From the NCBI GenBank assembly GCA_019358945.1, contig JAHHIE010000057.1:1-43182 (forward strand): DNA of 43,182 nucleotides, in the 5' to 3' direction. Position numbers and translations under genes: made by a program. Origin of the DNA: Stenomitos rutilans HA7619-LM2. Its GTDB lineage: Bacteria > Cyanobacteriota > Cyanobacteriia > Leptolyngbyales > Leptolyngbyaceae. Shown one piece after another: positions 35,950 through 43,182 of the stretch (the first letter of the stretch is position 1; each line of letters begins with the position of its first letter). The notes below the pieces were generated by a model. The model did not search any database. It saw only the letters and a list, made by a program, of their open reading frames with translations, and had not been told where the DNA came from.

Positions 35950-36906
35950 ATGCCAGTACATATCTTTGTGGGTGACGATACCTATACTCTGAACCAGGCG
36001 CTTACAAAGCTCAAGCGATCGCTCCATTCAACCTGGCAGGCATTCAACTGCCATGCTTTTAGTGCAGCCCAACTACCAGATGCGTTGATGACGGCTCAAA
36101 CGCCACCTCTGGGCGATATGCTGCGAGTTGTTGTCGTTGAGCAGTGCCAGTTCTATCACTTTGGCGCACAGCAGCTTGCACAACTCCAAATCATTGCTCA
36201 TTTACCAGAAACAACCACGCTGGTTTTTACTGCCGCTTCAATCGATAAGCGATTGAAAGTTGTCAAACATCTGCTTAAACATGGCACCTTACAGGAGTTT
36301 GTTCTCATTCCACCGTGGCGAACGGACTTGATTGCGGATGCGATCACCCATCAAGCCAAAGTCATCAATCTGACTCTACCGAAAGATGTGCTGCTGTATC
36401 TGGTAGAGGCGATCGGGAATGACACCGCTCGGCTTGCCTCTGAGCTACAAAAGCTCGCGACGTTTGCTCAAGGTCAGCGCTTAACCAAACAAGCCGTGCA
36501 GCAACTAGTCCCCTGCCAGACTCAAACCAGTCTGCAATTGGCTGAAGCGATGCGGCAAGGCGATGTGTCCCAAGTTCTAGGGTTACTCCACGAACTGATG
36601 TCTCGTGCAGAAGTGCCGCTGGTCATTGTCGCGACTCTTCTCACACAGTGCCGCACTTGGCTGTGGGTCAAAAGTGCTCTCAGCGATCGCGCACGACGTA
36701 GCGACACCGAAATTGCTCACCTTTGTGGACTGGGCAACCCCAAACGGCTTTACTACCTGCGGCAGGAAGTTGCCAAACTGTCTGTAAATACTCTCGTTCA
36801 GGCGGTGACACAACTACTGGCTTTGGAGGTGTCCTTGAAACAGGGAGAGGGAGCAGCGTTGGTGCTGCCAAAGTTGATCGCGATCGCTCATCTGTTTAAG
36901 CGCTAA
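35950..36906 (+). CDS. holA: DNA polymerase III delta subunit of the clamp loader
   Basis: This 318-residue clamp-loader subunit opens the beta ring. The N-terminal domain starts with VHIFVGDDTYTLNQALTKLK and contains the strand LRVVVVEQCQF and TTLVFTAASIDKRLK, matching the DnaX-like inactive AAA fold of delta. The segment EAIGNDTARLASELQKLA and the C-terminal collar helices (RLYYLRQEVAKLSVNTLVQAVTQLLALEVSLKQGEG in sections) are characteristic of HolA. There is no P-loop, as expected. It ends the plus-strand replication operon. No delta-prime (holB) gene is seen, so the complex would need the chromosomal subunit or work with DnaX alone. Confidence 0.9.
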   Translation: MPVHIFVGDDTYTLNQALTKLKRSLHSTWQAFNCHAFSAAQLPDALMTAQTPPLGDMLRVVVVEQCQFYHFGAQQLAQLQIIAHLPETTTLVFTAASIDKRLKVVKHLLKHGTLQEFVLIPPWRTDLIADAITHQAKVINLTLPKDVLLYLVEAIGNDTARLASELQKLATFAQGQRLTKQAVQQLVPCQTQTSLQLAEAMRQGDVSQVLGLLHELMSRAEVPLVIVATLLTQCRTWLWVKSALSDRARRSDTEIAHLCGLGNPKRLYYLRQEVAKLSVNTLVQAVTQLLALEVSLKQGEGAALVLPKLIAIAHLFKR

Positions 36907-37361
36907 TAATCTACTTGATCAGGGAGAGTTCATTGAGCCTACAGCACTTATTGCTTTTTGGGGCGAGGCTTTGAGTGAATCTTTGCCTTTTAAGCATCAT
37001 ATCGGCGTTAACGGCAGCTACTTCTCAAACTTGGTGATGCTGTCATGATTCAAGGCGGCGTGCATAAATGAGGACAAGAGCAATGGAGACAAATCAAATC
37101 ATTTTTCAAGCGCAGTGATTCACTATGCAAAAGACTCCCAAATGTTTCGGTATTTGAAACGTAAAGGTAAAGATTTGGTTGTCTTCTTTCCGGTGTAGAA
37201 GAAGGTAACGGTCATATAGCATTCGTCGAATCAAGAGCGCGATAACTTTCTACTCAAATAGGTTAACTTGAGCTTTTAGCCCTTTAGGAGCCTATGACTG
37301 AGAGGGCATAGTGATTCAGTCCGGAGTCACTACTATGTACAGCCCCTACTTAGAATCAGTA
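36907..37361. other. Gene-free region with a possible decayed reading frame
   Basis: No intact gene is seen. One plus-strand frame runs from about 36908 to 37198 with a single stop at 37046, and its codons spell protein-like text on both sides (for example SLPFKHHIGVNGSYFSNL, then HYAKDSQMFRYLKRKGKDL). This could be a broken gene remnant but could also be chance. Short inverted repeats (GACTGA/TCAGTC at 37296-37321; TAGTGA/TCACTA at 37309-37332) lie just downstream of the membrane-protein gene and may end its transcript. Confidence 0.3.
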
Positions 37362-38246
37362 TCAGATCTCTCTGAGTATTTCGATAACTTCAATAAGTTT
37401 CCCATCAAGAGCTTCTCGCTGCGTTGATGCTACCCGCTTATCTACACGATCTTTTTCATAATTTCGTACATCAAAGCCCAACTTAAGGAGAAGTGAAGCA
37501 GGATTAGAGCTAAGCTGCTTTTGTTCCGCCACCCTCCATAAATCAGTGTAGTATCCTTCTGTAAGCAGTTTGCTCATCCATAATTCAGTCATAGTTTCTC
37601 GCTCAGCAAGTATTGCAAGACGATCTGCTTCAAGCTGTGTAGGCAAAATCTTTATTAACCAATGCCGACGTTGAGCCTCTTCTTTACGACGCTGTCTATA
37701 GTCATTAAAGAATGTAGTTAAGACAGTCAAAAGTGCTCCTAAAAAAACTCCAGATAGAGTACTTGAAGACAATCCTTGCCACCAGAAGCTAGCGACCTTC
37801 ACTTCAAGACCTAGAAGCTTTTGGCTTACAGAGATCTGCTTATTAGTTTTCAGGTTTACTCCTGAAACGTGCATCAGCATGTTACATTTTCCAGGACGTC
37901 TGCTAACCAATGTAAACACAAGTGGTGATGCCATTGGTAAATCAAAAGTTTGAGAGCTGCTACCTTGCAATTCAAAATTGGTTGTTGGGAAAGAGATGGT
38001 CGCTTTAGCAGCTTTGATGGAACTGGATTCCACTAATACTTGAATAGCAACTTTTTCTCCCACCTTTACGACTTCTTGATCAGGAAGCATAGTCAGGCGG
38101 ATTGGCGGCTCTGAAACAGATAAGGAGTCTGAAGAATCAAATTTATTTTGATCTTGAGCAACTGCTGTCGTTAAATGGAAAATAAATACAATGCTGACTA
38201 CAATTAGGGATAAATTTAGAAGACTACGTAATCTTGTATTTTTCAT
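37362..38246 (-). CDS. Membrane protein with extracytoplasmic beta-sandwich and cytoplasmic helical tail
   Basis: I do not recognise the family. From ATG 38246 the 294-residue product opens with a signal peptide (basic start, LIVVSIVFIFHLTTAVAQ). A beta-rich domain follows (about residues 45-150) with RLTMLPDQEVVKVGEKVAIQV and LVFTLVSRRPGKCNM, typical of immunoglobulin-like or CARDB-type sandwiches. A single transmembrane helix (about 160-185, LSGVFLGALLTVLTTFF) leads to a charged, helical cytoplasmic tail of about 110 residues. A GTG at 38261 overlaps the upstream stop as GTGA and is the alternative start. It is the last gene of a probable three-gene operon with two NTPase genes. It could be the membrane-acting output or an envelope sensor for them. 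Confidence 0.6.
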   Translation of the reverse strand: MKNTRLRSLLNLSLIVVSIVFIFHLTTAVAQDQNKFDSSDSLSVSEPPIRLTMLPDQEVVKVGEKVAIQVLVESSSIKAAKATISFPTTNFELQGSSSQTFDLPMASPLVFTLVSRRPGKCNMLMHVSGVNLKTNKQISVSQKLLGLEVKVASFWWQGLSSSTLSGVFLGALLTVLTTFFNDYRQRRKEEAQRRHWLIKILPTQLEADRLAILAERETMTELWMSKLLTEGYYTDLWRVAEQKQLSSNPASLLLKLGFDVRNYEKDRVDKRVASTQREALDGKLIEVIEILREI

Positions 38247-38257
38247 GTCATTGGAGT

Positions 38258-39331
38258 TCACTGTTCTAACTCAAAAAAATTCTTTAATGCTAGCTCATAA
38301 ATCTTATTTCGGATGGCTAAAGATGAATCGCTCTTACGGATAATAACTCCAACTGTAATTAGATCAAGATCATGATAGACTGACTTAAGATCTGGTTTAT
38401 CTAGAACGTTAAAAACCGAGTCACAATAGGATTTAGTGTTTTTCTTCAGGTAATTGAACACATGATTCAAATTTGAGTTGTTGGCATAAATGAATTCTGT
38501 TTTCACTAATTGGTTAATCAACTCAGGGATCTGCGCTACATCTATACCCTTATGAGTATCAGTTTCTTCAATTAATTCGAAAAGGCGTTGAGTTAAGTAT
38601 GGATGACCATTAGTCCAATCGTATACAGAATTTGCAATTTTTGGAACTAATTCAGGAATAGCGCCTTGAAAACCCTTGGCTAACTCAAGAACTTGTTCCA
38701 GAGAGAAATCTCTTAAGCTAAAAGTCTCACAAATGTTTAGAAGAGGCGAATTTCTACCTTGCATCAATTGCCCTAAATCGATATCACCCGCAAAAATGAA
38801 CATAATCTTTCGGTATATATTTTTTCCTTGAGGGCTCGTTGCCCCTCTAGTGAAGAAACTTCTAATCGTTGGAAATAAATTTAACGAAGCTTCTTCAGGA
38901 ATTTCACCAATCCCATAAAACATCAAAATAATTCTTCGCTGCCCTGGCGTGTTATTACACAACCACTCTAAGTATCTAAAAAACCCCTTTTGATCAGTAA
39001 TATCCTGCTGGCATAAACTATCATCTGTGCTCTCAATCAGATCTTCAAGCCCTTCTCTAATGAATGAGGAAATCGTTGCATAAAACTCCGATTTGGTCAG
39101 ATCGTTAAGTCCGGAAAAATCGAGAAAGGCTACACCATAACCTTGACCATGTAGATCGCAACGGACTTGGTTGAGCAATGTCGCTTTTCCAGTTTGACGG
39201 GGGCTGTTAAGAGCAATATAAAGGCTTTCATTAATAGCATGTCTAATAATGCGATCAAACTCCTCACGACGAATAATAGCAATACGGGCTTCATTAGGAT
39301 TCAGAGGACCCCCTGCTTGAAAGGTGTTCAT
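38258..39331 (-). CDS. AAA-like ATPase-fold protein with degenerate nucleotide-binding motifs
   Basis: The 357-residue protein matches the cyanobacterial AAA-like (AAA_35-type) group: GGPLNPNEARIAIIRREEFDRII, then NSPRQTGKATLL (42-53), where members usually read SPRQTGKSSL. The Ser/Thr after the Walker A lysine is Ala50. The expected Walker B Asp-Glu is replaced in RRIILMFYGIGEIPEE, where a Tyr-Gly stands at that place. ATP hydrolysis is therefore doubtful, and the protein may be a nucleotide-binding sensor or scaffold. The C-terminal half (about 215-357) is a winged-helix-like helical region (NGHPYLTQRLFELIEE). AGGAG lies 10 bases before its ATG. It begins 6 bp after the STAND gene stop. Confidence 0.78.
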   Translation of the reverse strand: MNTFQAGGPLNPNEARIAIIRREEFDRIIRHAINESLYIALNSPRQTGKATLLNQVRCDLHGQGYGVAFLDFSGLNDLTKSEFYATISSFIREGLEDLIESTDDSLCQQDITDQKGFFRYLEWLCNNTPGQRRIILMFYGIGEIPEEASLNLFPTIRSFFTRGATSPQGKNIYRKIMFIFAGDIDLGQLMQGRNSPLLNICETFSLRDFSLEQVLELAKGFQGAIPELVPKIANSVYDWTNGHPYLTQRLFELIEETDTHKGIDVAQIPELINQLVKTEFIYANNSNLNHVFNYLKKNTKSYCDSVFNVLDKPDLKSVYHDLDLITVGVIIRKSDSSLAIRNKIYELALKNFFELEQ

Positions 39332-39337
39332 CTGTCA

Positions 39338-42300
39338 TCATCTCCTGGTTTCTTTGACACACTCTGAAATTAGCGTAGGAATATCACGTTGTTGTTCTAT
39401 CAGCTTTGCAAACTCACGGAAATTTAAAGAGTATTTATTGTTAACCATTTTTAGAATAGAGTAGGCTAAAAGAGTTTTCAAGCTAATCTGTACCCCTTTT
39501 GCTGGCAGATCCCTCTTCTTAAACTCTTCCATAACATCAGAATCAGTGAATTCTGGATAGGGTAACATGACATATATGATGAGCTTCTCAATTGATTTGG
39601 ATTGTGACCACATGGTTTTTTCAAAATACGTGAAAAATTCATCCGAGGTAATGATTGTATCAAGATCTTCTCTAGTGATACGACGCTCTTGCTTCTCGTT
39701 AACTCTTCTGATAAGTCGATCACAAACATACTGAATAATACTAGGGTGTTGCGATGTTATAGAAAGAATCTCTTCACTAATCACCTCCTCATCTTCAAAC
39801 TCTATATTCATGCCTCCCATTGGTTCTATCACTAAGTCGCGAGCAGGTTTTCTCTCTAAAAGTCCCAAACGTAATTCTGTGCAAAAATTGAAGAAAGGCG
39901 AATCCGGGTTCGACATTTGCTTGACTAATGTTGTAGTTCCGCTAAAGATAAATTTAATGTCAGCATTTCTTTGCGATAAGCTTCGAAAACTTTTAAATAG
40001 TTGCTCCTTGTTATGCTCAAGATCATAAGCAAGAAGCTCGTCGACCTCATCAAAAGAAAAGATAATTTTCTGTTGTGGTAATTGCTGTTTAATGGTTCTA
40101 GCTATCTTCTGAAAGCTTAGAGCTGAAAAACTATCTGGTTGACTTACCTCAATAGAAAACTCCGGAAAAATCTCAGTTAATACTTCGTAAAAATCCTCAT
40201 AACTATAAACATTTTGCAAGTCAAAGTCAAAAACGCGGTATCCTTCTTGCTTGTTTAGTGCTTGAACAACTTTTCTGATTAGTGAGGTTTTTCCTACCTT
40301 TCGATTAGCTATCAACACATAGCTATGTCTTGATATATTTTGAATGATTGTCTTTCTCTCTTCATCCCGACCAAAAAACATATTTGAGGAGACTGGACCA
40401 CCGTACTGATATGGCGAAATAGCAATTAAATCAACTTGTTTTAATATGCATTCTTTTAAGTAATCAATTGGAGAAGATGCTGTTTGTATATCAAAAAACT
40501 GAGCTCTATCAATAACAACAAAATCATTGGCGTAAGCTGATTTATGGACATATTGACGTAACTTATCGGCATTATTAAATGAAATTAATAATGCAAAGAA
40601 ATTATTTTGATTACTATTAAGTTGATATTGCTTCTGATAAATATCGGTAACATCGCTCTGAGTAAACTCGCTCCGAAATGTATAAATGATGGGAAACCTT
40701 GAAGATATGTTGATTTTCAAAGACAAACTGGATGCGTCCACTAACTGTATGTAGAGATTATTATCTAATTTTGCATCTTCGAGAGCTTTAAATTCAACCG
40801 CTTTACAAAATTGTTTTGTCAGCTTATCAGTTTCGATTTTAACGATCTGTGGTTTGTTTGTTTCTAATGCCCCCTCTGTTGCAACTACAGTTTCTCGAAG
40901 TTCTTCTATTATTTGAACATCTGTTCTTGTGCGCAATAACTGCATAAAGGTATCGCTAACGGTGTGGTCTTTGGTATCCGCCGCGTATTGGATCAAGTCC
41001 TCTCGCAAGCGTTGAGCCGCATCCAGAGGCAGAAGCGTTGCTAACAGAAAGTAGACTCCACGAAACCGAGAGTCACTGACGTGAGTTTTGAGCCGCTCTT
41101 CAATGGCATCACCTTTGCCCAAGAAGGTTTTCAACAGAAAGAACTCGGCGATCTTGTCATGGCGGAAGTACCATTCTTTCTTCGCCTCACCTTGTGCATC
41201 TTTCCACTGCCGACTCACCACCATGCGGAATTTCTCGTCTTCCATGCACAGCAGTTCGTTGTAAAACTTGTCTGCTCGCAGCGCTTTCTGATCGACCAAC
41301 CACTGCTGATAAACCGCTTCCGAAAATTGCTTCAGCGGAAAGTCTTGATTCCAAGTACGGCGATACTCTTCCGCCATCAGTTTGTACTGCTGCTCACGCA
41401 GATTAAATAAATCGGGTTGCACGCCGCCTGCCAGCATCCACGCTGCCAACGTCAACTCCATCGGGTTCGACAGAATGGTGCGAGCGGTCTTCAGTTCCTC
41501 TGAGGAAAGGGGCGTTTGGGCACCCAGCATATTCTCCAAAAAGGTGCGACACGCCTGTTCATAGGCTATACCCTGCACAGGTGCAGCTCTGGGCAACGCA
41601 GACTGACGCGATCGCAAATAGCGTTCAATTTGCTCTGACTGAAGCGGCTGCATGACATACGTTTTGACCGTGGAGGGCGGCAACCATTCCAGCGGCTGGG
41701 TGGTCATGAGAATATTGCTCTTAAAGTGACTCCCCACAAACTGGGTGATCTTGGCTCGCGTGTCGGGGTTGACTTCGTTGAGACTGTCAATGCAGATGTC
41801 AATGGCTCCGCCGTAGATGAGGCTTTGCAAAAACTTGGTGTCTTTGATCTCGTCACCGTGCAGCTTTTTTTGAATCGCTTCAATCACGCCCTCGGCGCAT
41901 TTGGTGGCAGGCAGATAGACCACAATGCGCTTGGATTGCTGAAGCAAATGCCGCAAAAACATCGTCTTGCCCAATCCAGAATCGCCCTCCAAAATCACCT
42001 GCCCTTTGATTTCGGGAATGACCTGCATGATAGGCTGTTCGTCCCCTACTCCCAGTGCTCTCACGTTGGACTCTGAGAAATAGTTATCGCGATTGAAGTA
42101 ATCGAGTTCAGCGTCGGCGAGTAGAGAGGGTTTAAATGGCTCAAAGAGCTTACTCTGCAGGAAGGGAACCCATTGGAGTAAAAAGGTGACATAGCCAAAA
42201 CCGAGAATGGTGCGAACCCAGGGATTCCAGAAGAAAATTGCCTGAATTTGCGGCGATTTGGGGTAGGCGAAGACGAGGGCAAGCCAGAAGGCAGCATGAG

Positions 42301-43182
42301 TCAGAATAGTCGTTCCGAGGCTAGGCAGCCATTGCCATACCTTGAGCGTTGCAATCGCTGCCTGCACCGAGTCCGCATTGGGTGAGTTGGCAGCTTTAAG
42401 ATTGTTGTAGTGCTGTTGCAGCAGAGTAATATCGCCCGTCTGCCATTTGCCCAGCTTGGCAACCAGCGCAATTTTGTTTGCTAAATCCTCACGCAGTGCG
42501 AGGAGGTCTTTTGATGCGTCCCAGGCTTTCTGGAACACGGTCAGAGTTTTAACACCCTCGTCATGGTTGAGTTGATTGGGCAACTGCTTGGGTTTCCCTA
42601 CCCATTCGAGCAAACGTTTGACATCTTCATCTCCACCGCTGAAAAAATACGTGTAAAACCGCCATTCGCTAGAACTGTATACCTGGCTACCGATTACGAA
42701 TGGCTCTCCATAAAGTAAATTGAGCACTAAAATACTGTTGTTGAAGTTCAGCCTTTCCAAATTGCTCAACGCTATAGCTACACTGCCACGCAGATTGGAA
42801 TCTTGCCTTTGATCCTGAAGGAGATTAAGAAGGTTAGGAATGTAGGGTTTGGCAGCATCACCCAAATTGCCCAACGCTATAGCTGCACTGCCACGCAGAT
42901 TGGAATCTTGCCTTTGATCCTGAAGGACATTAAGGATGTCAGGGATGTAGGGTTTGGCAGCATCACCCAAATTGCCCAACGCTATAGCTGCACTGCCACG
43001 GACAGAGGGGTTTTGCTTCGTATCTTTGAGCAGGTTGAGGATGTCAGGGATGTAAGGTTTGGCAGCATCACCCAAATTGCCCAACGCTATAGCTGCACTG
43101 CCACGGACAGAGGGGTTTTGCTTCGTATCTTTGAGCAGGTTGAGGATGTCAGGGATGTAAGGTTTGGCAGCATCACCCAAAT
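39338..43182 (-). CDS. Large STAND-type protein: HEAT repeats, membrane helices, NACHT-like NTPase, second AAA NTPase (5' end beyond the window)
   Basis: At least 1280 residues are present; the reading frame is open to the right edge, so the N-terminus is missing. The visible part starts with four 35-residue HEAT-like repeats (42761-43180). Next come a helical region, two likely membrane helices (around 42155-42300) and a NACHT-like NTPase with Walker A GDSGLGKT (about 41960-41990) and Walker B IDICIDSLNE (about 41780-41810). A helical winged region and a linker domain follow. A second ATPase starts with SPYQYGGPVSSNMFFGRDEE, with Walker A NRKVGKTS (about 40280-40310) and Walker B FSFDEVDEL (about 40030-40065). 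Both sites look functional. STAND proteins act as switches that oligomerise on sensing a trigger. Two smaller genes follow in the same direction. Confidence 0.88.
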   Translation of the reverse strand, partial: LGDAAKPYIPDILNLLKDTKQNPSVRGSAAIALGNLGDAAKPYIPDILNLLKDTKQNPSVRGSAAIALGNLGDAAKPYIPDILNVLQDQRQDSNLRGSAAIALGNLGDAAKPYIPNLLNLLQDQRQDSNLRGSVAIALSNLERLNFNNSILVLNLLYGEPFVIGSQVYSSSEWRFYTYFFSGGDEDVKRLLEWVGKPKQLPNQLNHDEGVKTLTVFQKAWDASKDLLALREDLANKIALVAKLGKWQTGDITLLQQHYNNLKAANSPNADSVQAAIATLKVWQWLPSLGTTILTHAAFWLALVFAYPKSPQIQAIFFWNPWVRTILGFGYVTFLLQWVPFLQSKLFEPFKPSLLADAELDYFNRDNYFSESNVRALGVGDEQPIMQVIPEIKGQVILEGDSGLGKTMFLRHLLQQSKRIVVYLPATKCAEGVIEAIQKKLHGDEIKDTKFLQSLIYGGAIDICIDSLNEVNPDTRAKITQFVGSHFKSNILMTTQPLEWLPPSTVKTYVMQPLQSEQIERYLRSRQSALPRAAPVQGIAYEQACRTFLENMLGAQTPLSSEELKTARTILSNPMELTLAAWMLAGGVQPDLFNLREQQYKLMAEEYRRTWNQDFPLKQFSEAVYQQWLVDQKALRADKFYNELLCMEDEKFRMVVSRQWKDAQGEAKKEWYFRHDKIAEFFLLKTFLGKGDAIEERLKTHVSDSRFRGVYFLLATLLPLDAAQRLREDLIQYAADTKDHTVSDTFMQLLRTRTDVQIIEELRETVVATEGALETNKPQIVKIETDKLTKQFCKAVEFKALEDAKLDNNLYIQLVDASSLSLKINISSRFPIIYTFRSEFTQSDVTDIYQKQYQLNSNQNNFFALLISFNNADKLRQYVHKSAYANDFVVIDRAQFFDIQTASSPIDYLKECILKQVDLIAISPYQYGGPVSSNMFFGRDEERKTIIQNISRHSYVLIANRKVGKTSLIRKVVQALNKQEGYRVFDFDLQNVYSYEDFYEVLTEIFPEFSIEVSQPDSFSALSFQKIARTIKQQLPQQKIIFSFDEVDELLAYDLEHNKEQLFKSFRSLSQRNADIKFIFSGTTTLVKQMSNPDSPFFNFCTELRLGLLERKPARDLVIEPMGGMNIEFEDEEVISEEILSITSQHPSIIQYVCDRLIRRVNEKQERRITREDLDTIITSDEFFTYFEKTMWSQSKSIEKLIIYVMLPYPEFTDSDVMEEFKKRDLPAKGVQISLKTLLAYSILKMVNNKYSLNFREFAKLIEQQRDIPTLISECVKETRR
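42761..43180 (-). repeat. Four tandem 105-bp units encoding HEAT-like repeats
   Basis: Units 42971-43075 and 43076-43180 are identical base for base. Units 42866-42970 and 42761-42865 differ from them mainly in a central block but match each other closely. Each encodes 35 residues (GDAAKPYIPDILN...VRGSAAIALGNL). The array continues past the window edge, so the total copy number is unknown. Confidence 0.92.

Noticed and set aside
788-36900. Frequent GCGATCGC palindromes considered as regulatory sites
   Set aside because: This is the HIP1 octamer, abundant across cyanobacterial genomes, including coding DNA. It says little about local function.

Overview
The DNA is cyanobacterial. The HIP1 octamer GCGATCGC recurs throughout, inside and outside genes. 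The gene families are also typical of large, probably filamentous cyanobacteria: DUF1822, DUF928, CHAT and CHASE2 modules, a two-partner-secretion protein, a caspase, FHA and WD40 proteins, and a Ser/Thr kinase with a PPC tail. A compact operon of DNA polymerase III clamp and clamp-loader genes, and a possible relaxase-type tail in the first gene, suggest a large plasmid or other accessory element. That is an inference. No rRNA, tRNA, insertion sequence or CRISPR array was seen.

Layout. 0.1-1.7 kb (minus): unrecognised acidic coiled-coil protein. 2.1-13.7 kb (plus): divergent sigma-like factor, DUF1822 protein, CHAT-CHASE2 membrane protein, DUF928 exported protein and a 1974-residue TpsA exoprotein ending in a CHAT protease. 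13.7-18.1 kb (minus): TpsB transporter, caspase and an EACC1-like protein. 18.3-20.8 kb (minus): secreted permuted papain-like protein, site-2 protease and peptidoglycan-binding membrane protein. 21.0-22.3 kb (plus): FHA-WD40 protein. 22.3-30.7 kb (minus): a six-gene operon of Ser/Thr kinase, four acidic coiled-coil proteins and an FHA membrane protein. 31.0-31.4 kb (minus): small DUF4313-like protein. 31.6-36.9 kb (plus): RecD/Dda-like helicase, beta clamp, gamma/tau and delta. 37.4-43.2 kb (minus): a membrane beta-sandwich protein, a degenerate AAA protein and a large HEAT-NACHT-AAA STAND protein that runs off the right edge.

How the genes may work together. A 30-bp motif, GTGAATAA-N15-CCAAT with a fixed spacer, occurs five times between 18.1 and 31.0 kb, always facing minus-strand genes. 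It lies upstream of EACC1-caspase, the secreted protein, the peptidoglycan-binding/S2P pair and the kinase operon, plus once in a gene-free stretch that ends in a hairpin. This looks like one regulon, perhaps read by an alternative sigma factor. It would join a caspase, envelope proteins, proteases and a kinase/FHA relay. The kinase, four Thr/Glu-rich coiled-coil proteins and the FHA protein form what looks like a complete phospho-dependent assembly system that I cannot match to a described one. Candidate novel systems are this regulon, the accessory clamp-loader operon and the STAND/pseudo-ATPase/membrane-protein cassette.
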